A stretch of 55,566 nt of DNA from Pseudoselenomonas ruminantium (GCF_900104055.1 NZ_FNJQ01000026.1:1-55566), one strand, 5' to 3'. Counted from the stretch's first letter, positions 1-8,307 are shown. Notes: generated from the letters alone by a model not told the origin. Numbers and translations are program-made.

Positions 1-1
1 T

Positions 2-64
2 GCTGGCGGGTCATTTAGTGAAGTGGCGAAGAAGTATCCCCGCCTCCGCCCCACTACGCTGTAA
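2..64 (+). CDS. Possible 3' end of a gene cut by the window edge
   Basis: An open frame enters from the left edge and stops at TAA 62-64, giving a last peptide ending KKYPRLRPTTL. A strong terminator follows at 108-146, as expected behind a gene. Only 20 codons are visible, so no family can be named. A diverged copy of this stretch seems to lie in inverted orientation at the other end of the window, so it may instead be part of a repeat. Confidence 0.3.
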   Translation, partial: AGGSFSEVAKKYPRLRPTTL

Positions 65-107
65 CAGATTTAGATTAAGCTCGCATTGACAAACTGCAAT
101 TTGCCAA

Positions 108-146
108 AAGCCCGCTGACACGTTTCGTCAGCGGGCTTAAATTTTT
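108..146 (+). terminator. Intrinsic terminator
   Basis: A perfect 12-bp stem (AAGCCCGCTGAC paired with GTCAGCGGGCTT, 7-nt loop) is followed by AAATTTTT. It would end transcription from the left edge. On the other strand the arm ends in TT only, so it is a weaker stop for the minus-strand operon ending at 196. Confidence 0.8.
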
Positions 147-195
147 CACATCCCCATCTTGGGATAGGACAATGTAATACTAATACACGAATGAA

Positions 196-672
196 TCAGA
201 GGATATTCTCGCCATCAAGCACCGCTTCGGCGAGATTCTCCCCCTCATAACGCAACTTCAGGGAAAAATGCGGCCTCTCTTCTTCCATCAGCCGGAAGAA
301 GATCTTATCCCCCTCCCAAAGGGGCAGGTCGTAGACTTTTTCCTTCTCGATCCATTCCAGCGTGCCCTCATTGCATTCCCCGATTGTGCCCTCGTATTCC
401 GTGGCGGTGTAGAGGAACATGTATTCCGTCTGCCACCGGTCGGAAATAAAGGTGATGATGCCGCGCTGCCGGTAGTTTGTGAGCAATAGGCCTGTTTCTT
501 CCCTGGCCTCCCGCAGCAGGCATTCTTCGGGACTTTCATCGGCTTCAAAGTGACCGCCGATGCCCACCCATTTATCCTTGTTGATATCGTGTTCTTTTTT
601 TACCCGGTGCATCATCAGGTATTTGCCATCGCGTTCAATATAACACAGCGTAGTCAAATTACTTTTGGGCAT
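196..672 (-). CDS. NUDIX hydrolase (8-oxo-dGTP diphosphatase-like)
   Basis: A 158-residue NUDIX protein. The full Nudix box is present: G40, E46, R54-E55, E58-E59 and G61, the Mg-binding helix that hydrolyses nucleoside diphosphate-X compounds. The GIGGHFE sequence before the box resembles the group annotated as 8-oxo-dGTP diphosphatases; the true substrate cannot be read from sequence. Its start overlaps the end of larE by 14 bp, so it is the last, translationally coupled gene of the minus-strand operon symporter-apbE-larE-nudix. No regulatory site of its own is seen. Confidence 0.88.
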   Translation of the reverse strand: MPKSNLTTLCYIERDGKYLMMHRVKKEHDINKDKWVGIGGHFEADESPEECLLREAREETGLLLTNYRQRGIITFISDRWQTEYMFLYTATEYEGTIGECNEGTLEWIEKEKVYDLPLWEGDKIFFRLMEEERPHFSLKLRYEGENLAEAVLDGENIL

Positions 673-1498
673 ATTCGGTTCCTTTCAACACTTCATTGAG
701 GCTGCCCGTGCGGTAACCTTCCAAATCCAATGTCACATAGGCAAAGCCAAGTTCTTTGAGTCTATGCGCAACCTGCTCGTAATGGCCGCCCGCGATAAAG
801 GCGGTGATATCCGCCGGCGGCAGTTCAATCCGGGCCAAGTCATGATGGCTGCGCACCCGCACTTGCCAAAAGCCTGACTCATGAAGAAAGTTTTCTGCCG
901 CTTCCACACGCTCTAGTTTGTTCGCCGTGATTTCCTCACCATAGGGGATGCGGGAAGCCAGACAGGCCGCCGACGGCTTAGCAGCTGTCCTAAGCCCTAA
1001 TTCTGCCGACAGAGCACGCACATCAGCCTTCGTAAAGCCCGCCTCCTTCAAGGGGCTCAAAACGCCCAATTCCTTCACCGCTTTGGCCCCAGGGCGGTAA
1101 TCTCCTTGATCATCCACATTGGTACCATCCAAAAGGTGCACGATGCCCGCACTGCCAGCAATTTCCCGCAATTTCCCGAAAACCAGCCGCTTGCAGAAAT
1201 AGCAGCGGTCAGCCGGATTGGTACGCACATCATAATAGAGCAGCGGCTCCAGCACAGCCAACTCATGGCGCACGCCTTCCTGCCGGCAAAACGCCTGCGC
1301 TTCGCGGACATCAGCAGCCGGTACGAAAGCACTCTCGGCCGTAATGGCCAGCACCCGTTCCGCGCCCAATACATCCCGAGCCACTTTCAGCAGCAGCGTG
1401 GAATCCACGCCCCCCGAAAAGGCCACGGCCACCTGCCCATAAGTGGTAAACAGGGCTTTTAGCTTTTCTGTCTTGCGCTGTAATATTTCATCCATCAT
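659..1498 (-). CDS. larE: ATP-dependent sacrificial sulfur transferase LarE
   Basis: A 279-residue PP-loop enzyme with the ATP pyrophosphatase signature SGGVDS at 28-33. LarE proteins adenylate pyridinium-dicarboxylate mononucleotide and donate sulfur from their own cysteine while making the nickel-pincer cofactor of lactate racemase. C179, in the segment KPSAACLASR, aligns by context with the sacrificial cysteine of LarE; a CYFC pair lies at 99-102. The start ATG overlaps the apbE stop as ATGA, indicating coupling. No larA, larB or larC lies in this window, so the partner enzymes are elsewhere or the protein serves another thiolation. Confidence 0.9.
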   Translation of the reverse strand: MMDEILQRKTEKLKALFTTYGQVAVAFSGGVDSTLLLKVARDVLGAERVLAITAESAFVPAADVREAQAFCRQEGVRHELAVLEPLLYYDVRTNPADRCYFCKRLVFGKLREIAGSAGIVHLLDGTNVDDQGDYRPGAKAVKELGVLSPLKEAGFTKADVRALSAELGLRTAAKPSAACLASRIPYGEEITANKLERVEAAENFLHESGFWQVRVRSHHDLARIELPPADITAFIAGGHYEQVAHRLKELGFAYVTLDLEGYRTGSLNEVLKGTEYAQK

Positions 1499-2562
1499 AA
1501 ATTCTCACCACTTTCCTGCCAAAAATGAAAATCTGGCGATACCTCCAGCAAATCCGTCGCCATATTTCCCGTCGTCCAGAGCTGATAGCGGCCATCTGTG
1601 ATCGCGCCTTCAATGCCATCCTGCCCGCGCAGGAAACGCGCTCCCTGCTCCGGCCCTAAGACGAACACCGCCGTGGTCAGGATATCCGTGAGCATGCCGC
1701 CATCTTTCACACGATCTGCCGCCACGATCGTCACGCTCATGGCCCCGCTCATGGCCGGCCAGCCGGTGCGTGGATCGAGGATATGATGATAGCGCGTGCC
1801 ATTTGCCTCGAAGAAACGCTCATAGTCCCCGGAGGTGGAGAGCGCTTCATTCTCCAGCGGCAGGATGGCCATCTTCTCCTGTGCATCCTCCTTGCGCGGA
1901 TGACGCAGCCCGATGCGCCAGGGCTGCCCCTCCTGATTCACCCCGAGCGCATACATGGAGCTGGAACCTAGATTGATCAGGCCATCCTTGATGCCATAGC
2001 GGGCATAGATCTTGCGTACCTCATCCACGGCAAAGCCCTTGGCGATGCCGCCCAGGTCCACGCCCATGCCCTTCTGCACGAGCCGGGCACTATGCGTGCC
2101 CTCGTTCAGTTCCAACTTCTGCCAGCCCACCTTTTTCTGCGCCTCGGAAAGTTCCGCCGGCGTGGGCACCTTGGCATGGTCCGTGCCGATTCCCCATAGA
2201 TCCACCAAGGGCTTCGTGGTCACATCAAAGGCCCCGTTGGTCTTGCGGGCATAGTCCTGCGCTACCGCCAGCATCTTATAGGTTTCCGGCTGCAAAGGCA
2301 CCCATTTGCCCGTGCCGGCATTTTGGGACAGCTTGCTCACATCGCTGTCCGGCACATTGGGATTCACCATATTGTCGATGTTCCTGATCCTTGCCATGCT
2401 CTCATCGATGGCAGCCTGGGCATCCTCACCACGGGCCGTGAGTGTCACCGCCGTATCGAGGACGATATCGCTCCTCTTTACGTCAGACTGCTCCCCGCAG
2501 CCGGCACAAAGGCACAGTACGAGGAGCAGTATACAAGAACGAACTATTCTTTTGACGAGCAT
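1495..2562 (-). CDS. apbE: FAD:protein FMN transferase ApbE, lipoprotein
   Basis: A 355-residue ApbE-family protein exported as a lipoprotein: the N-terminal hydrophobic stretch ends in the lipobox LCAGC with lipidated C22. ApbE attaches FMN from FAD to threonine of flavoproteins such as Rnf and Nqr subunits on the outer face of the membrane. The body carries family-typical segments (VDLGGIAKGFAVDE, INLGSSS and ILDPRTGWP). The start follows an AAAGGGAG site that begins inside the stop region of the upstream symporter gene, so the two are one transcript. No Rnf or Nqr genes lie in this window. Confidence 0.92.
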   Translation of the reverse strand: MLVKRIVRSCILLLVLCLCAGCGEQSDVKRSDIVLDTAVTLTARGEDAQAAIDESMARIRNIDNMVNPNVPDSDVSKLSQNAGTGKWVPLQPETYKMLAVAQDYARKTNGAFDVTTKPLVDLWGIGTDHAKVPTPAELSEAQKKVGWQKLELNEGTHSARLVQKGMGVDLGGIAKGFAVDEVRKIYARYGIKDGLINLGSSSMYALGVNQEGQPWRIGLRHPRKEDAQEKMAILPLENEALSTSGDYERFFEANGTRYHHILDPRTGWPAMSGAMSVTIVAADRVKDGGMLTDILTTAVFVLGPEQGARFLRGQDGIEGAITDGRYQLWTTGNMATDLLEVSPDFHFWQESGENL

Positions 2563-2577
2563 TCCAATCCACTCCCT

Positions 2578-3882
2578 TTAGGACTGGATTACCGGACTTG
2601 CCTCTCCCAGCTCACCAGCCAAATCATGATTTGTCATGGCGCAAACGCTGGCATCGGACCAGACATTTTCTGCTGTCTCTATCATATCAATAATGGTGTA
2701 GATTGGCAAGATAACTCCCATCAAGCCGATAGGTGCGCCCATGGAGCTCATGAGCGAAAGCGTCAGGAAATAGCAGCCCATCGGTACGCCCGCATTGCCG
2801 ATAGCCGCCAGCACCGCGATAAACACCCAGGCAATCATCGTGCCCAGCGTGAGTTCAAAGCCCGCATTCTGCATCACGAACAGGGAAGTCACGAGGATAA
2901 ACGCCGCGCAGCCATTCATATTGATGGTCGTGCAGATGGGCAACACGAAACGAGAAACCTTGGGATTGACCTTGAGATTGTTCTCGGCCGAAGCCAGCGT
3001 CACCGGCAGCGTACCAGCAGAGCTCTTGGTAAACAGTGCCACCGCAATGGCCGGAGACATCTTGCGGAACACATCCAGCGGATTGAGACCGCGCACGAGC
3101 AGGAACAACGGCAGTACAATGAACATCTGAATGAAGTTACCGCCCATGACTACGGCCACATACTGACTCAAAGCGCCCACGATCACACCGGCTTCAATCT
3201 GCGCCGACAGTTGTCCGGCAAAGGCCAGGATGCCCACAGGCAGTGCCCAGAGGATTGCCCGGATCAGGGTGAACAGCAACTCCTGTAAACCATGCAGACC
3301 TTTCAGCAATACTTCACGGTTTTCCGTCTTGGGCATAAAGGCCAGAGCCAAACCAACGGAAGCGGCAATCAGCATGACCGAAAGCACATTGCCCGCCAGG
3401 AACGGCTGCAGAACATTGTTCGGGATGACCGAGAGGATATGGTCATAGTAAGTGACCTTGCCCACCTTGTCCAAGGGCACCGCCGAAGCGCCCGCCCCGA
3501 CGATTTCAGCAGGCAGGTTGCCCGGAGCAACCAGGATATAGAGTACCAGCCCCACAGCAGCCGCTGCCAGGGTGGTCAGAAAAGTGTAGCTCACCGCATG
3601 GGCAAAGATGCGCCCCGTCTCCTTCTGTCCTCCGAGCGCCGCCAATGTCGTGATGACCGCCAAAGCAATGGTCGGCACAGCTATGAACTGGAACAAACGC
3701 GTGAATACCGTCGCAATGAAATTGAACAGCTCATTGAGCGGTGCAATGCCCAAAAAGCCTAAAAAGCCGCCCACAATCAGCGCGCCGAACCACAGCACGA
3801 GCTGCTTGCGGCTGGCCTTGGGGTTATGCGCCCGCAGGGCTTCTTCCCGGGCCTCGGCCACGGATTTCTTTTCCTCTGCCAT
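2578..3882 (-). CDS. Dicarboxylate/amino acid:cation symporter (SLC1/DAACS family)
   Basis: An integral membrane symporter of about 434 residues. Hydrophobic helices run throughout, with the two SLC1 signatures: the serine-rich loop FTKSSAGTLP and the substrate/cation site TTINMNGCA, matching the family NMDGT motif with an Asn and a Cys replacing the Asp and Thr. That change makes the substrate uncertain; serine/threonine, glutamate or C4-dicarboxylates are all possible. An upstream TTG could add seven residues, but the ATG at 3882 has AGAAGGA six bases before it and is preferred. First gene of the operon with apbE, larE and a NUDIX gene. Confidence 0.88.
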   Translation of the reverse strand: MAEEKKSVAEAREEALRAHNPKASRKQLVLWFGALIVGGFLGFLGIAPLNELFNFIATVFTRLFQFIAVPTIALAVITTLAALGGQKETGRIFAHAVSYTFLTTLAAAAVGLVLYILVAPGNLPAEIVGAGASAVPLDKVGKVTYYDHILSVIPNNVLQPFLAGNVLSVMLIAASVGLALAFMPKTENREVLLKGLHGLQELLFTLIRAILWALPVGILAFAGQLSAQIEAGVIVGALSQYVAVVMGGNFIQMFIVLPLFLLVRGLNPLDVFRKMSPAIAVALFTKSSAGTLPVTLASAENNLKVNPKVSRFVLPICTTINMNGCAAFILVTSLFVMQNAGFELTLGTMIAWVFIAVLAAIGNAGVPMGCYFLTLSLMSSMGAPIGLMGVILPIYTIIDMIETAENVWSDASVCAMTNHDLAGELGEASPVIQS

Positions 3883-3951
3883 AATGATTCCTTCTTTCTC
3901 CAATCGGATGGTATAATGATAAATAAAACCTAGCGGATTAATATGTTTTAC

Positions 3952-3979
3952 ATTTTAACACATATTTTACTTTTTTCAA
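3952..3979 (-). promoter_or_regulatory. Promoter of the symporter-apbE-larE-nudix operon
   Basis: Read on the minus strand: TTGAAA, 16-bp spacer, TAAAAT. Each hexamer matches the sigma-70/sigma-A consensus at 5 of 6 positions. It lies about 70 bp upstream of the chosen start of the symporter gene. Confidence 0.65.
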
Positions 3980-4036
3980 GAGCAAAATGTAACTTTTATC
4001 AAGAACTTCCTTGCTATTTTTCGTTATAATTGAACA

Positions 4037-4062
4037 AAAATCCTGCTCGACGGCAGGATTTT
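4037..4062. terminator. Hairpin in the divergent gap
   Basis: A perfect 10-bp stem (AAAATCCTGC with GCAGGATTTT) around TCGACG. It looks like an intrinsic terminator on either strand, but no gene ends next to it. A TATAAT at 4025-4030 precedes it without a convincing -35 box, so it could also be a leader hairpin of the small gene at 4141. Confidence 0.45.
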
Positions 4063-4140
4063 CTAATCACTAAAGCGAATGAATATAAATAATTATCCGA
4101 AATATGAGATTACATCTGTTGCTGACAAGGAAGTGATGCT

Positions 4141-4416
4141 ATGAATATGAAACTGCATGGCGATAAAATCGCCTACTTCTTCATCGCCTTTGCGGTGTAC
4201 CTGCTGATCCGCGCATTCTCCACCCACCTGACGACTCCCATCATCAATGTGCTGCTCTATGTCTCCATAGCCTCATCACTCCTGGCCAGCAACGTCCCCC
4301 GCGTCATGGATATTCCCCTGCACTATGCCTATCCCGTAAAATGCGTGGAGTACTTCACCTTCGGCGTGTCCATCGTCTGCTTTATCGCCCTATGCCTGCG
4401 GCATATGTGGATCTAA
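4141..4416 (+). CDS. Small membrane protein, unknown
   Basis: A 91-residue protein with two or three hydrophobic segments (around residues 10-25, 33-50 and 70-88). The start has AAGGA ten bases before it. It does not resemble a family I recognise. Codon use is GC-rich like the surrounding core genes and unlike the AT-rich helicase that follows, so it is probably not part of that module. It sits alone between a hairpin and a terminator. Confidence 0.6.
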   Translation: MNMKLHGDKIAYFFIAFAVYLLIRAFSTHLTTPIINVLLYVSIASSLLASNVPRVMDIPLHYAYPVKCVEYFTFGVSIVCFIALCLRHMWI

Positions 4417-4478
4417 GCGAAATATTCACAAATTCAGGCAATCCCCCACATACAAACTAATCAACACAGTTCCTTTCT

Positions 4479-4506
4479 GCCTTCCCCATTCGGGAAGGCT
4501 TTTTTC
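4479..4506 (+). terminator. Intrinsic terminator
   Basis: Stem GCCTTCCC/GGGAAGGC around CATTC followed by six T residues. It closes the small membrane-protein gene and insulates the following module. Confidence 0.85.
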
Positions 4507-4527
4507 ACCTCATTTTCTAAAAAATAC

Positions 4528-4556
4528 TGTACACCTGGAAAACGCTCCTATATAAT
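4528..4556 (+). promoter_or_regulatory. Promoter of the helicase-NUDIX module
   Basis: TGTACA, a 17-bp spacer and a perfect TATAAT. It lies 60 bp upstream of the ATG at 4618 and directly after a terminator, so the module is an independent transcription unit. Confidence 0.75.
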
Positions 4557-4617
4557 GTTATAATCAAACAGTTCAATGAAGTATAATCATTGTTGGAAAA
4601 AGTTAGGAGGCGCTAAA

Positions 4618-7600
4618 ATGGATAAAGATATGATTCAAAAAAAATTAACTCAAGGAATACGCACAGCCTTTGAAAACAGAGCCCTCCCTTCAGACATTGA
4701 TTATCGGCCACAATTCATCTTCAACGATTTTCGCAAAGGCCGCAAAGTTCTAGCCTCATTAGAACGTGAATTGCTACACTGTGATTCTTTTGCTATCAGC
4801 GTAGCATTTATCACAAAAAGCGGCCTGACACCACTCCTTCCCATTTTCAAAGAATTAGAACGACGAAACATTCGCGGCAAAATCATTACCACTGACTATT
4901 TGTTCTTTAGCGATCCTGCAGCATTAGAGCAGTTACAAGCATTCAACAATATTGAATTACGTCTGTACCGTTGTGATTCACAAGTTGGATTCCATACTAA
5001 GGGCTATATTTTTCGTCGTGATGATATCTACCACATCATTGTTGGCAGTTCCAATCTTACGGCCAATGCCCTCACGCGCAATGAAGAGTGGAATACACAA
5101 CTAATATCAAAAGAAAAAGGCGAATACACTTACTCGTTAATAACACGCTTCCAGCAACTATGGAATGACGAAAAATGTATAGATTACCAAAAGGTATGTT
5201 ATGAATATCAAATTGCATACGAACAAAACAAACGCAGGACCATTGAACATACCTTTTCTCCGTCTATTGCCACCAGTTACGATACTACTGATGATTATTT
5301 CGGCGAGGAATACGTTGCAGAAGATTCCACCATTTCATACAGTACAAATCATAAGCCATCTCCGTTAACCCCCAACGTCATGCAGAATGAGTTTGTCAGC
5401 AATATGCGGGAATTGCAGGCTAACGGTGCCAAACGAGCATTGCTAATCTCAGCTACAGGAACCGGCAAGACTTATGCCTCTGCTTTTGCCGTCAAAGATT
5501 TTGCTCCACAGCGATTGTTATTCATCGTTCATCGCGAGCAAATTGCCAAACAAGCCTTAAAAAGCTACCGTAAGGTTATCGGTTCCGACGTAAGCATGGG
5601 ATTATTATCTGGCACTGCCAAAGATACTAATGCTGATTATATTTTTTCCACCATGCAAACGATATCAAAAGAAAATGTCTACACACAATTTTCGCCAAAT
5701 GAATTTGACTATATTGTCATCGACGAAGTCCATCGTGCTGGAGCTGAAAGTTACCAACGAATCTTCAACTACTTCCAGCCTAAATTATATTTAGGCATGA
5801 CGGCTACACCAGATCGCAGTGACGGCTATGACATCTATAAGCTATTTGATTACAATATTGCCTATGAGATTCGTTTACAGCAAGCATTAGAAGAGGATAT
5901 GCTATGCCCCTTCCATTACTTTGGCATTACTGACCTGCAATTAGTTGATCATCCCGAAATCGACGATGATAATTTGGCAAACTTTTCGCGTCTAACCAGT
6001 GATGAACGCGTAGAACATATCCTCAAAGAAGCCGCCTTTTATGGTTTTAGCGGCAAACGGGTAAAAGGACTTATTTTCTGCAGCCGCAATGATGAGGCAG
6101 AAGAACTTTCGCGTAAATTCAATCATCAAGGACTTCGTACACTTAATCTATCCGGCAGTAACAACCAAGCCCAACGTGAAGAAGCCATTGAACGCCTTGT
6201 TTCCGATGACCGTGAAGACTATCTGGAATATATCTTCACCGTGGATATCTTTAATGAAGGCGTCGATGTACCAGAAATCAATCAGGTCATTATGTTACGA
6301 CCTACACAAAGCCCGATTGTCTTTATCCAACAGCTAGGCCGCGGTTTGCGCAAAAATGCCGATAAGGAATATGTTGTCATTCTAGATTTTATCGGCAACT
6401 ATCTGGGAAATAACTTCATGATTCCCATGGCACTGGCTGGCGACCGCAGTTACAACAAGGACAACATCCGCCGTTGCTTACTCGAGGGCTCACGAATCAT
6501 TCCCGGCGCCTCCACGATACACTTTGATGAAATTGCCAAAAAACGCATCTTCCAATCGATAGATGCTACCAATATTAGCGACTTGCGCAGAATCAAAGAA
6601 AGCTACCAAAATCTAAAAAATAAATTGGGGCATATTCCCAAGCTTATGGATTTTGACCGTTATGGAGAAATGGATGTAATCTGTATCTTCCAAAACAAGG
6701 TTCTGGGCTCCTATCACGCCTTTCTCAAAAAATATGATAAAAACGATTACCATATAAAATTCAACAGCACAGAAGAAATGTTCCTAAAGTTCATCTCAAC
6801 GAAATGGGCCGAAGGAAAGCGTCCTCACGAACTGGAACTTTTATATATTCTTCTCACCCAGCCAACAAATGTATTCGAACAATTAGAAGAGCGCTTAAAA
6901 TACAGATGGCAAATAAAATTCAAACCCAACACCATCCCCAATCTCATCAACATCATGACGGCAAATTTCATAACTGGTACAGGTGCAAAGTCCGTTAGTC
7001 ATTGCATTTTTCTGCAACAGCATAATGAGGATTACATCATTTCTGATATTTTTTCAGAGTGCATAGCCAATGAGCAATTTAAACAAGCCGTTACTGAATT
7101 AGTAAAATTTGGCCTGCATCGCTATAAAACAAATTATAGCAATCCTTACAAAGACAGTGGCTTCCAACTATATCAGAAATACGAATACGAAGATGTTTGC
7201 CGCATTCTAAATTGGAATCAGAACATTGTCCCTTTAAATATTGGTGGTTACAAATATGATGACACCACCAAGACATTCCCGGTATTCATTAATTATGATA
7301 AGAGTGATGATATCCAGGACTCTATCAATTATCATGACCGCTTCATCAACAACTCTCAGCTTATCTCTTTATCAAAAAACAAGCGCACATTACAATCACC
7401 AGAAATTGAACGCTTTATCCAGGCTAAATCCCAAGGCATTGACGTAGATTTGTTCGTGCGTAAAAATAAAGATGATAACATTGCTAAAAGTTTTTACTAC
7501 CTTGGGCGTATGACCATGGACCATGGAGAAGAAGTAAAAATGCAAGGTTCTGGTGATGATGCGGTAGAGATGTTTTGGAATCTTGATGTCAGTGTTCGTG

Positions 7601-7638
7601 AAGATATTTATGACTATATAACGAGTGAAAATGCTTAA
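4618..7638 (+). CDS. PLD-nuclease / SF2 helicase / DUF3427 protein (putative defence)
   Basis: A 1006-residue protein starting at the ATG after TTAGGAGG, not the upstream ATG at 4576. Three parts are visible. Residues about 30-165 form a phospholipase D-like nuclease domain with H126-x-K128 and the GSSN turn at 143-146 followed by E156/E157. Residues about 255-590 are an SF2 helicase core: SATGTGKT at 278-285, DEVH at 369-372, TATPDR at 395-400 and QQLGRGLR at 571-578. The last 350 residues match my memory of DUF3427, ending in YLGRMTMDH and a W-rich tail. Such COG1061-type proteins occur in defence islands; a role in cutting or unwinding foreign DNA is inference. Twelve bases separate it from the NUDIX gene. 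Base composition is AT-rich compared with all neighbours, suggesting transfer. Confidence 0.9.
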   Translation: MDKDMIQKKLTQGIRTAFENRALPSDIDYRPQFIFNDFRKGRKVLASLERELLHCDSFAISVAFITKSGLTPLLPIFKELERRNIRGKIITTDYLFFSDPAALEQLQAFNNIELRLYRCDSQVGFHTKGYIFRRDDIYHIIVGSSNLTANALTRNEEWNTQLISKEKGEYTYSLITRFQQLWNDEKCIDYQKVCYEYQIAYEQNKRRTIEHTFSPSIATSYDTTDDYFGEEYVAEDSTISYSTNHKPSPLTPNVMQNEFVSNMRELQANGAKRALLISATGTGKTYASAFAVKDFAPQRLLFIVHREQIAKQALKSYRKVIGSDVSMGLLSGTAKDTNADYIFSTMQTISKENVYTQFSPNEFDYIVIDEVHRAGAESYQRIFNYFQPKLYLGMTATPDRSDGYDIYKLFDYNIAYEIRLQQALEEDMLCPFHYFGITDLQLVDHPEIDDDNLANFSRLTSDERVEHILKEAAFYGFSGKRVKGLIFCSRNDEAEELSRKFNHQGLRTLNLSGSNNQAQREEAIERLVSDDREDYLEYIFTVDIFNEGVDVPEINQVIMLRPTQSPIVFIQQLGRGLRKNADKEYVVILDFIGNYLGNNFMIPMALAGDRSYNKDNIRRCLLEGSRIIPGASTIHFDEIAKKRIFQSIDATNISDLRRIKESYQNLKNKLGHIPKLMDFDRYGEMDVICIFQNKVLGSYHAFLKKYDKNDYHIKFNSTEEMFLKFISTKWAEGKRPHELELLYILLTQPTNVFEQLEERLKYRWQIKFKPNTIPNLINIMTANFITGTGAKSVSHCIFLQQHNEDYIISDIFSECIANEQFKQAVTELVKFGLHRYKTNYSNPYKDSGFQLYQKYEYEDVCRILNWNQNIVPLNIGGYKYDDTTKTFPVFINYDKSDDIQDSINYHDRFINNSQLISLSKNKRTLQSPEIERFIQAKSQGIDVDLFVRKNKDDNIAKSFYYLGRMTMDHGEEVKMQGSGDDAVEMFWNLDVSVREDIYDYITSENA

Positions 7639-7650
7639 TAGGAGATATGT

Positions 7651-8049
7651 ATGAAAACGATAAATGTAGTGGCCGCCGTAATTCAAAAAGATGACAAAAT
7701 TCTAGCCACCCAGCGTGGCTATGGCGAATTCAAGGATGGCTGGGAATTTCCCGGTGGTAAGATCGAAACCGGTGAAACACCTGCCGAAGCCTTAATAAGA
7801 GAAATCAAAGAAGAACTCAATGCCGACATAAAGGTTAAGCATGAACTCGGCGTGGTGGAGTATGATTACCCTAACTTTCATCTGAATATGCAATGTTTCC
7901 TATGCTCTCTTGTCTCTGATGAATTAACCCTCCTGGAACACGAAGCAATGAAATGGCTAACTGCCGCCACCATGGATAAAATTGACTGGCTTCCCGCAGA
8001 TGTAGAGATGGCCAAAAAAGTTCAAAAACTGTTACAGTCATCATTATAA
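7651..8049 (+). CDS. MutT-like NUDIX (deoxy)nucleoside triphosphate pyrophosphohydrolase
   Basis: A 132-residue protein of MutT size. The segment EFPGGKIE and the Nudix box (G36, E42, R50-E51, E54-E55) are clear; the usual glycine after EE-x is N57. MutT enzymes cut (d)NTPs to NMP and pyrophosphate, cleansing oxidised or modified nucleotides. The start follows AGGAG and lies 12 bases after the helicase stop, so both genes share one mRNA. Inference: in this pair the enzyme may lower or sense a nucleotide during infection, or act on modified dNTPs. It differs strongly from the NUDIX protein at 196-672. Confidence 0.9.
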   Translation: MKTINVVAAVIQKDDKILATQRGYGEFKDGWEFPGGKIETGETPAEALIREIKEELNADIKVKHELGVVEYDYPNFHLNMQCFLCSLVSDELTLLEHEAMKWLTAATMDKIDWLPADVEMAKKVQKLLQSSL

Positions 8050-8059
8050 AACTTCCAAT

Positions 8060-8101
8060 GGCAAAAGCCCCGCAAACTCGTTAATTTGCGGGGCTTTTGC
8101 C
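8060..8101. terminator. Bidirectional terminator
   Basis: A perfect 17-bp inverted repeat (GGCAAAAGCCCCGCAAA and its complement, 8-nt loop). It ends the helicase-NUDIX unit on the plus strand and the microprotein gene on the minus strand, whose stop codon overlaps it. Confidence 0.85.
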
Positions 8102-8238
8102 TATATTTCAAATATATCTTTCGTCTGTATCTCCAAATCATCATAAAGACTTATCTTCAGCGACACATGGATTTCTGCTTTTTCTGCTTCGTTCATATGT
8201 TCCATATCATCGGACGTGACATTATGAGCTTGCATCAT
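8101..8238 (-). CDS. 45-residue acidic microprotein, unknown
   Basis: A short reading frame beginning MMQAHNVTSDDMEHMNEAEK and ending KDIFEI, 45 residues, rich in Asp and Glu and with no membrane segment or cysteine. Support comes from its signals: AAGGAGG five bases before the ATG, a near-consensus promoter at 8275-8303 and a terminator overlapping the stop. I recognise no family. It lies between the terminator of the defence-like module and that of the mannose PTS operon. It could belong to the adjacent islet as a regulator or antitoxin-like protein, but nothing in the sequence proves that. Confidence 0.6.
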   Translation of the reverse strand: MMQAHNVTSDDMEHMNEAEKAEIHVSLKISLYDDLEIQTKDIFEI

Positions 8239-8274
8239 CCATTCCTCCTTCTCCAGAAACTCCTCTTATCATTT

Positions 8275-8303
8275 ATGATAGCACCTGAGATACTCGTTTT
8301 CAA
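8275..8303 (-). promoter_or_regulatory. Promoter of the microprotein gene
   Basis: Minus strand: TTGAAA, 17-bp spacer, TATCAT, each 5 of 6 to consensus. It lies just beyond the palindrome at 8308-8337 and 37 bp before the microprotein start. Confidence 0.7.
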
Positions 8304-8307
8304 CCAG

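Noticed and set aside
2323-3288. A 321-codon open frame on the plus strand
   Set aside because: It is antisense to apbE and the symporter gene, is rich in His, Gln and Arg as typical for the complement of GC-rich genes, and has no ribosome site.
4025-4062. TATAAT followed by a hairpin as a confident promoter of the 91-residue membrane-protein gene
   Set aside because: No acceptable -35 hexamer lies 16-18 bp upstream of the TATAAT, so it is only mentioned with the hairpin.
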